A stretch of 64,000 nucleotides of DNA from Tetrapyrgos nigripes (Eukaryota > Basidiomycota > Agaricomycetes > Agaricales > Campanellaceae). The number at the start of each line of letters is the position of its first letter. Positions within the stretch are counted from its first letter, which is position 1. The translations under genes were made by a program, and so were the position numbers. The notes beneath the pieces are model-generated. The model saw only the letters and a list, made by a program, of their open reading frames with translations. It made no database searches and was not told where the DNA came from. Location: contig JAACJM010000058.1 in assembly GCA_013368315.1 (NCBI GenBank), positions 62,001-126,000 of the forward strand, given 5' to 3'. Below are positions 59,149 through 64,000 of the stretch, one piece after another.

Positions 59149-60456
59149 ATGCAAACAGTTTTGGTGGGTACTAATTCTTCGACTTTGCTGACGCCGATAT
59201 CTTAAAGTAGTAACTTTTGTCAGGTTACTGGTGTCAACGGCTTCGTTGCCTCCCATGTCGTACTGGAGCTTTTGCGAAAGGGATACTCCGTCCGAGGGTT
59301 AGGCGTTTTACTTCTTCATTCCCATATGCCGCCACGACACTAATTTCCTCCGTACAGAACTGCCCGTCCGGCTCGTATCGACTCCCTCCGTTCAACTGTT
59401 GGGGCAAACTACCCCGAGCTTGACCTGGTGGCAGTTGACGACATCACGACAGATAACATTAGCGACGCGCTAAAAGGCGAGTTTTGGCTTTTCTTTTCTG
59501 TTCTCTCCACAGTTTACCGGTTGCTTCCTGTAGGCATTGATGCAGTGATTCACATCCCGCCAATGATGCCTCCCGCAAAGGCGACTACAGACGAAACCAT
59601 CAAAGCGATGAAGGATGCAACCCTGAACGTACTTCGTCAAAGTCAGCATGCTGGGATCAAGAAGGTTGTGATCACAAGTAGCTGGGCTGCTACAGTCAAC
59701 CCACTCGGGGATGTCTCCAAAGCATTCACGGACGTGACCTTCTCTGGGGATGGTACGTGCTACAATCCTCGTGATAGCTCATTATTGACTTGCCATATCA
59801 GACTGGGGTGTCGTGGACGAAGATGCCGTTTTCAAGACTGGCGAACCCAACATGATGATCGCGTACTTTGCTAGCAAAGTCATGGAGGAGAAAGCTGCAT
59901 GGGATTTTATTGCAAAGCACCCGGAAATGGATCTGAGCACCAGTGAATAGCAAACTCGCCAGTTTTATGACCAAGTTTCTGACGTGGACTTTCTCTGTCT
60001 TCAGTTATCCCTGCGTTCATCTATGGACCTTTTGCTCCCGGCTTTCCCGCCCGCAACAAGGAATATCTCGGTTCCAACATGCATATCTACGGGCTGCTCA
60101 ACTCTGGCGGAGATTTGCCTATGCAGATGCCTCCCATGTTCTGTGACGTCCGGGATGTTGCTAAAGCTCATGTCGCTGCCATTGCTGCTGACACGAAGCT
60201 AGGCAAGAGATATTTGATCAACGGTGGGGATTTTACTTGGAAGCAAGCAGTCGAACATTTGACTAAAGTCATGCCCGAGTTGAAACCGAGGTTGGCTTCG
60301 ACGGAGAAAGCTACGCCTCTTCCGGGTACTTTGTGTAAACTGGATGCGGGTCCTGCGGAGAAGGACTTGGGTATGACTGAGTATATTAGCTGGGAGAAGA
60401 CGGTCGAGGACACCATCAAATCTCTTCTTGAAGAAGAGAAGAATTGGTCAACGTAA
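59149..60456 (+). CDS. extended SDR NAD(P)-dependent reductase (Gre2/DFR-like)
   Basis: Six exons (59149-59163, 59224-59297, 59358-59476, 59534-59752, 59802-59942, 60005-60456) join in phase to 339 residues. The N-terminal dinucleotide motif is VTGVNGFVASHVV, followed by the cofactor arginines in GTARPARIDSLR. Then come VIHIPPMMPP, VVITSSWAA and the active-site YxxxK in AYFASKVMEEKAAW. FIYGPFAPGFP and FCDVRDVAKAHVAA are typical of the dihydroflavonol-reductase/Gre2 branch. These enzymes reduce aldehydes and ketones with NADPH in the cytosol; the substrate is unknown. The intron at 59477-59533 would be GC-AG. Left unspliced it adds 19 in-frame residues in the middle of the Rossmann fold. Confidence 0.92.
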
Positions 60457-60841
60457 TCACTCGAGGTTGGCATAGCCTTATAGGCCAATAGAAATAGGAC
60501 AATGTCTTTAGTACTGAGTTATACTGACAAGTACATATGTAGTGACCTATCAAGATTATCGCACAAGGGCTACGGTGCTGTGCTGACCACCAAGTCAACA
60601 ACTGACCAACAGTGGATCTTCACTTTTTTCTCTTCGTCCTTTTGGTATAAGAGCTGGACGCCTTAGAGAGTCAATCGCAGCCAAAGCTCCATGAGCTCTA
60701 TAACTTGCTGGAATCTGAGAAGAGTCAGAACCTGAAGCTCCAAAATAGTCGAACAATCACGTACTCAAAACAAAAAATCTGCTGTCACGCTGGTAGAAGG
60801 CATCGTGCAACCTCAAGAAAATGGCAGCGAACCCTTTGACT
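60457..60841. other. convergent intergenic
   Basis: 3' space between the reductase (plus) and the F-box gene (minus). Nothing recognised. Confidence 0.5.
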
Positions 60842-62491
60842 TCACACTATGGTATATGTGAACTTCAAACCATCCTGAGCAAGAATCCTGAAAGTTTTAA
60901 AATGCTTTTTGCCCTTCCCATCCCGCTTCTTCTTGCCCAAGGTCAAATGGAAACTCTCGAGGCAAACCACCGGCGTATCTTTGGACTTGGGAATCCAGCG
61001 TGAATCGACAGCCTGTGCTAGGTACGCCAGTGAGAACTGAGTGTCGATGCCAGTTATGACCTTGAGAGACTTAAGTTTCGGCAGCAGGACTTCTGATGCT
61101 CGCGAGCCAGTCTGGTCGTTGATGCGCAACGCCCAACTGAAGTCATCAAGCGTCTTGACATCATCGTCCGGAGACATTTCGATCACCGACAAGAACTGAA
61201 GGTTTGGAAGCAGCCGTAGAGGTGTAACGAGCTCTAATGGATTTTGTAGATGCAACTCCTCCAACGACGCGGCGCATTGTGTGTCTTCCAGGAAGGTGCA
61301 AAGATCTATCCATTCGGAATCTCCGAGGACAAAATGGCTGTCCACGGCCTCGAGTATTCCAATGGTCAAAGACTTCAGGGCAGGTACCTCGATAGCCTGG
61401 GCTAATGGTTCCATCAAGTATGACATCTCCCATATGTCGTTCTGAATTATCGACAGCGATGAAAAGTTGAAAAGGACAGCACCGTGGGGGATGTCGTCTT
61501 CGAGACCTTGGATGTCTTCGACGGCGAAGTGTCTGAGGTTTTGCAATTCGCCGTACTGGAGGAATTCGAGCAGGAAGGAATAATGACATCTGATGATAGA
61601 AAGATTCTCGACTAGCGGCCACGTATCCAAAGGAAGACCTGGAAAATTGTCCGTGTTCCAATAACCGCCGTCAAACGTCAAAAAAGCGCAGGCAAGGCGT
61701 ATTGCAGAGACCTGGAGGGATCGGTACACTCTGGTCTTCGAGCGAGTAAGCGGCGCCAGAGAACGAGAGAGATACCAGAGCGAGAAACGACTCGGCAGAC
61801 CCCATGATTTGGCATATATCCTCCACAGATGGCTCAAGTAGAAGCCCATCGTCGTTCTTGAATAGCGCGAAAGTAAGATGTTGCCACCTCGAAAATTCCC
61901 GCATAAGCAGCCTCAACACATCCCGCCAAGCGACCAACTCCGGGAGAATACGGAGGTCGAAGCACTTCCCTGCCTTCAGATGAAGTGTCAAAGGCAAGCC
62001 TTTCGACCTGTCCAAACGAGATGCTATTGCCTCTTGGGAAGGATCCAACAAAATGGGAAACTCGATGCTGAAAGCCGTCCACAGTTGAGGAGTAGCATAT
62101 GCCACGTTACACCATCGTTGGCAGACACGAGCAAGAGTAGATGGGAAGGCGGCCGCGGATTGGTCCTCCTTGGCGGGGATGATGGAGTGGATAAAGATTT
62201 CGCTGAGCAATTCAAAAGGTATTTCTTCCGTTAGAGAAGGCTTGTCAACACCCGGTAGGATGGCTTCCGTCAAGTCTCCACCAGCGTTGGGGTCGCGGGC
62301 AATGACTTCCTTTTCTCGAAATTCTGAAGACATGCAACGAAGATCAGACTCTAAAAAAAGTGCTGACCTCGAGTGCACTCACTGAGAAGTCGCCCTACTA
62401 AACATATTTCTTGCCCGGGAAATCTGGGCATGTCGACGTCCAACTTTTTGTACTTGTGTGCGTGTCTGACAGCATTGTACTCCTCAAGCAT
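60842..62491 (-). CDS. F-box/LRR protein
   Basis: A three-exon model (62383-62491, 61712-62323, 60842-61638) joins in phase to 505 residues. The F-box reads LTEEIPFELLSEIFIHSIIP with the second half LARVCQRWCNVAYATPQLW. LRR-like repeats follow (ENLSIIRCHYSFLLEFLQYG, SLEELHLQNP, LPNLQFLSVIEM). The first exon (MLEEYNAVRHAHKYKKLD) is less sure; an ATG at 62333 without it also works. The second intron (61639-61711) has a weak GTCTCT donor. Without it the frame breaks at a run of six T, where deleting one T would also restore reading. Either splicing or a homopolymer slip is thus involved. Expected role: substrate receptor of an SCF ubiquitin ligase. Confidence 0.75.
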
Positions 62492-64000
62492 GTCTTCTTC
62501 TTGCTTTTGAGTCTTTCAAATCGCAAGGAAATGATCAGAAATCACACTATAAGTCCTGATCTTGAGGGCACTCACTAAGAAGTCCGTAATGTACTCATCA
62601 GTCCCCTGCCGACTGAGGGAGGTTGTAACGCCCATTCCTTCTTTCACTGGGTGATATGACAGAAACTCGTCTCGTCGCAGAGGGTCCAGCAAGGGAAACG
62701 TGTTGAAGACAGATAGAAGTTGGATAGAAGGACAGTTTTTCAAGCTTCGGCCCTTCGATGTTCGTTGTGATTCACGTGACTGGCATGCATCTCTGAAGCT
62801 TCCAAGATCCAGTGCGGTGACGAGTATCGGAAGAGTGAAGTCGCAAAGGCAAAAGCTTTCAGGGGAGGAGGCATGACGATCGAGTTAGGGATCAAAAAAT
62901 GTTTTGCCGATCATTCTCACGGAAAATCATACGCTGCCAGTACAATACAGTACTAGTGTGAGTGTACGTACCGAGCACAAGGCAGCCTGAGGCAGGGATT
63001 ACAGTGAACCCAGCAAAAAAGAGTTCACAAATGCAAAGTATTCGATACATTGAGAAAGTAAGAGTACCGCTTCTGGAGTCAGCCTTTCGTCATAGACATC
63101 TGACTGTTTTGTGGACTTAGCTCGTTTGCTTCATCCGTTGGACTTGCAATTGCAAGCACTTCCTCGACAGTTGAGCAGTTGGACGTTACATGCACTCCGA
63201 GTTGGAGAGGCAGTACGACATTGCCGTTGTCATGCAATTGTCGATTACATTGGTAGTATGTAGATCATTCTAGAGAAATAAATACCTCAGCTCCGACTCG
63301 GAGCTGATGCGTGGCCTAAAGCAAAAGAGTGCTAATGGATGTTTGGTGGATGTGGTTGCGAAGTGGGTCGCACAGCCTATCTAATGCCTATCAAACCCTT
63401 GATTACGTCGCGCCCTCTGTCAAAAATGTTTACAGTGGAGCTGAGCTGCGCGTCGACCTGAAGAAGTTTTGGCGAAGTAGAGTCCTGTGCAAGAACTAGC
63501 GTCTTAAGCCAATGTCAGACACAAACAAGAACTGTCGCCACCGACATCATTCACAACATTCGCAGTAATGAGTTCGCCGCCGAACACTTGTAGTAGGTAT
63601 TCTGACCCCACTTCTGTCAGTGCTTTGGCATGGACTTCATCTTCAGAATGCCTAAGGAAAGTCGTCCTGGACGGCGCGATGGGGACGGAGTAGTCACGAT
63701 TCAGACGTGTTGTGTAGATCGAAAATAGCAGTTGTCACTTCAATGGAGGCTCAGATTCTTGAAAGAAATTGAACATCATTTGAAACTGAGTGCAACCAAA
63801 AGGATTTGAGTGACCGCAGCATAATTAGAGGCGTTGGACAGTATCTCGCAGGCGATAAACGCATCTGACTCACCAACACCATCCTAAAACACATCCCGGG
63901 AGCAAAACACGAAGGACCACATTATCAATCTGCCAGCATCATAGCAGCATAAACGCAGCACGCTATTTATCTTGTACTCCCGTACGGCCGGGAGACTTCA
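62492..64000. other. window-end region
   Basis: A minus-strand ORF at 62516-62743 ends at a GTGAGT donor (TDEYITDF) and could be an upstream exon of the F-box gene or the tail of another. From 62760 to 64000 no coding, tRNA or transposon signal was recognised. Confidence 0.4.

Noticed and set aside
42184..60456. Secondary-metabolite cluster (AsaB-like oxidoreductase, MFS transporter, Myb factor, SDR reductase)
   Set aside because: The genes are spread over 18 kb with housekeeping genes between and no synthase, so no cluster can be supported.

Overview
The window is nuclear DNA of a filamentous basidiomycete, most likely an Agaricomycete. Genes are broken by many 45-90 nt GT-AG introns. The best protein matches are fungal (Dnm1, Bcs1-like AAA ATPases, Sys1, a Dap2/Ste13-type peptidase). 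F-box/LRR genes of the expanded mushroom type recur, and the repeats are hAT-type MITEs, a LINE and a basidiomycete DDE transposase family. Species cannot be called from the sequence alone. Gene models were spliced by hand and checked for phase and open frame. There is no expression evidence.

Layout. 0-3.4 kb: the 5' part of an F-box gene, an F-box relic, a hAT MITE with perfect 8-bp target duplications, and a tRNA-Ser(CGA). 3.7-6.9 kb: dynamin-related GTPase Dnm1 (11 exons). 7.6-10.7 kb: Bcs1-like AAA ATPase (18 exons, minus). 10.7-17 kb: gene-poor, with decayed-looking ORFs. 17-24.4 kb: two frameshifted F-box relatives flanking a gene with two Rap1-type Myb-like repeats. 24.9-28.7 kb: an SLC25 mitochondrial carrier, a small unknown gene and an APH-fold kinase whose start codon abuts a hAT MITE.

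29.3-39.9 kb is a transposon island with strong CpG depletion over most of its length. It holds a tRNA-derived SINE-like head, two DDE transposase relics, a LINE split by a nested hAT element, and a CpG-eroded second copy of the Rap1-like gene. At 39.9-41.9 kb a CpG-normal 2.06-kb segment, bounded by CACTA-like inverted repeats, carries one unknown 358-residue gene.

42-64 kb returns to ordinary gene space: a CmcJ/AsaB-like oxidoreductase, a second tRNA-Ser(CGA), a divergent SYS1/dipeptidyl-aminopeptidase pair sharing a 90-bp promoter with a telomere-type TTAGGG dimer, a 13-exon MFS transporter, a three-repeat Myb factor, an extended SDR reductase with a probable GC-AG intron, and an F-box/LRR gene.

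No biosynthetic cluster or CRISPR-like system is visible. SYS1 and the Dap2-like peptidase both belong to the late Golgi. The oxidoreductase, MFS transporter and SDR are scattered among unrelated genes. The most unusual material is the Rap1-like pair, the single-gene CACTA-like element and the telomeric-repeat promoter.
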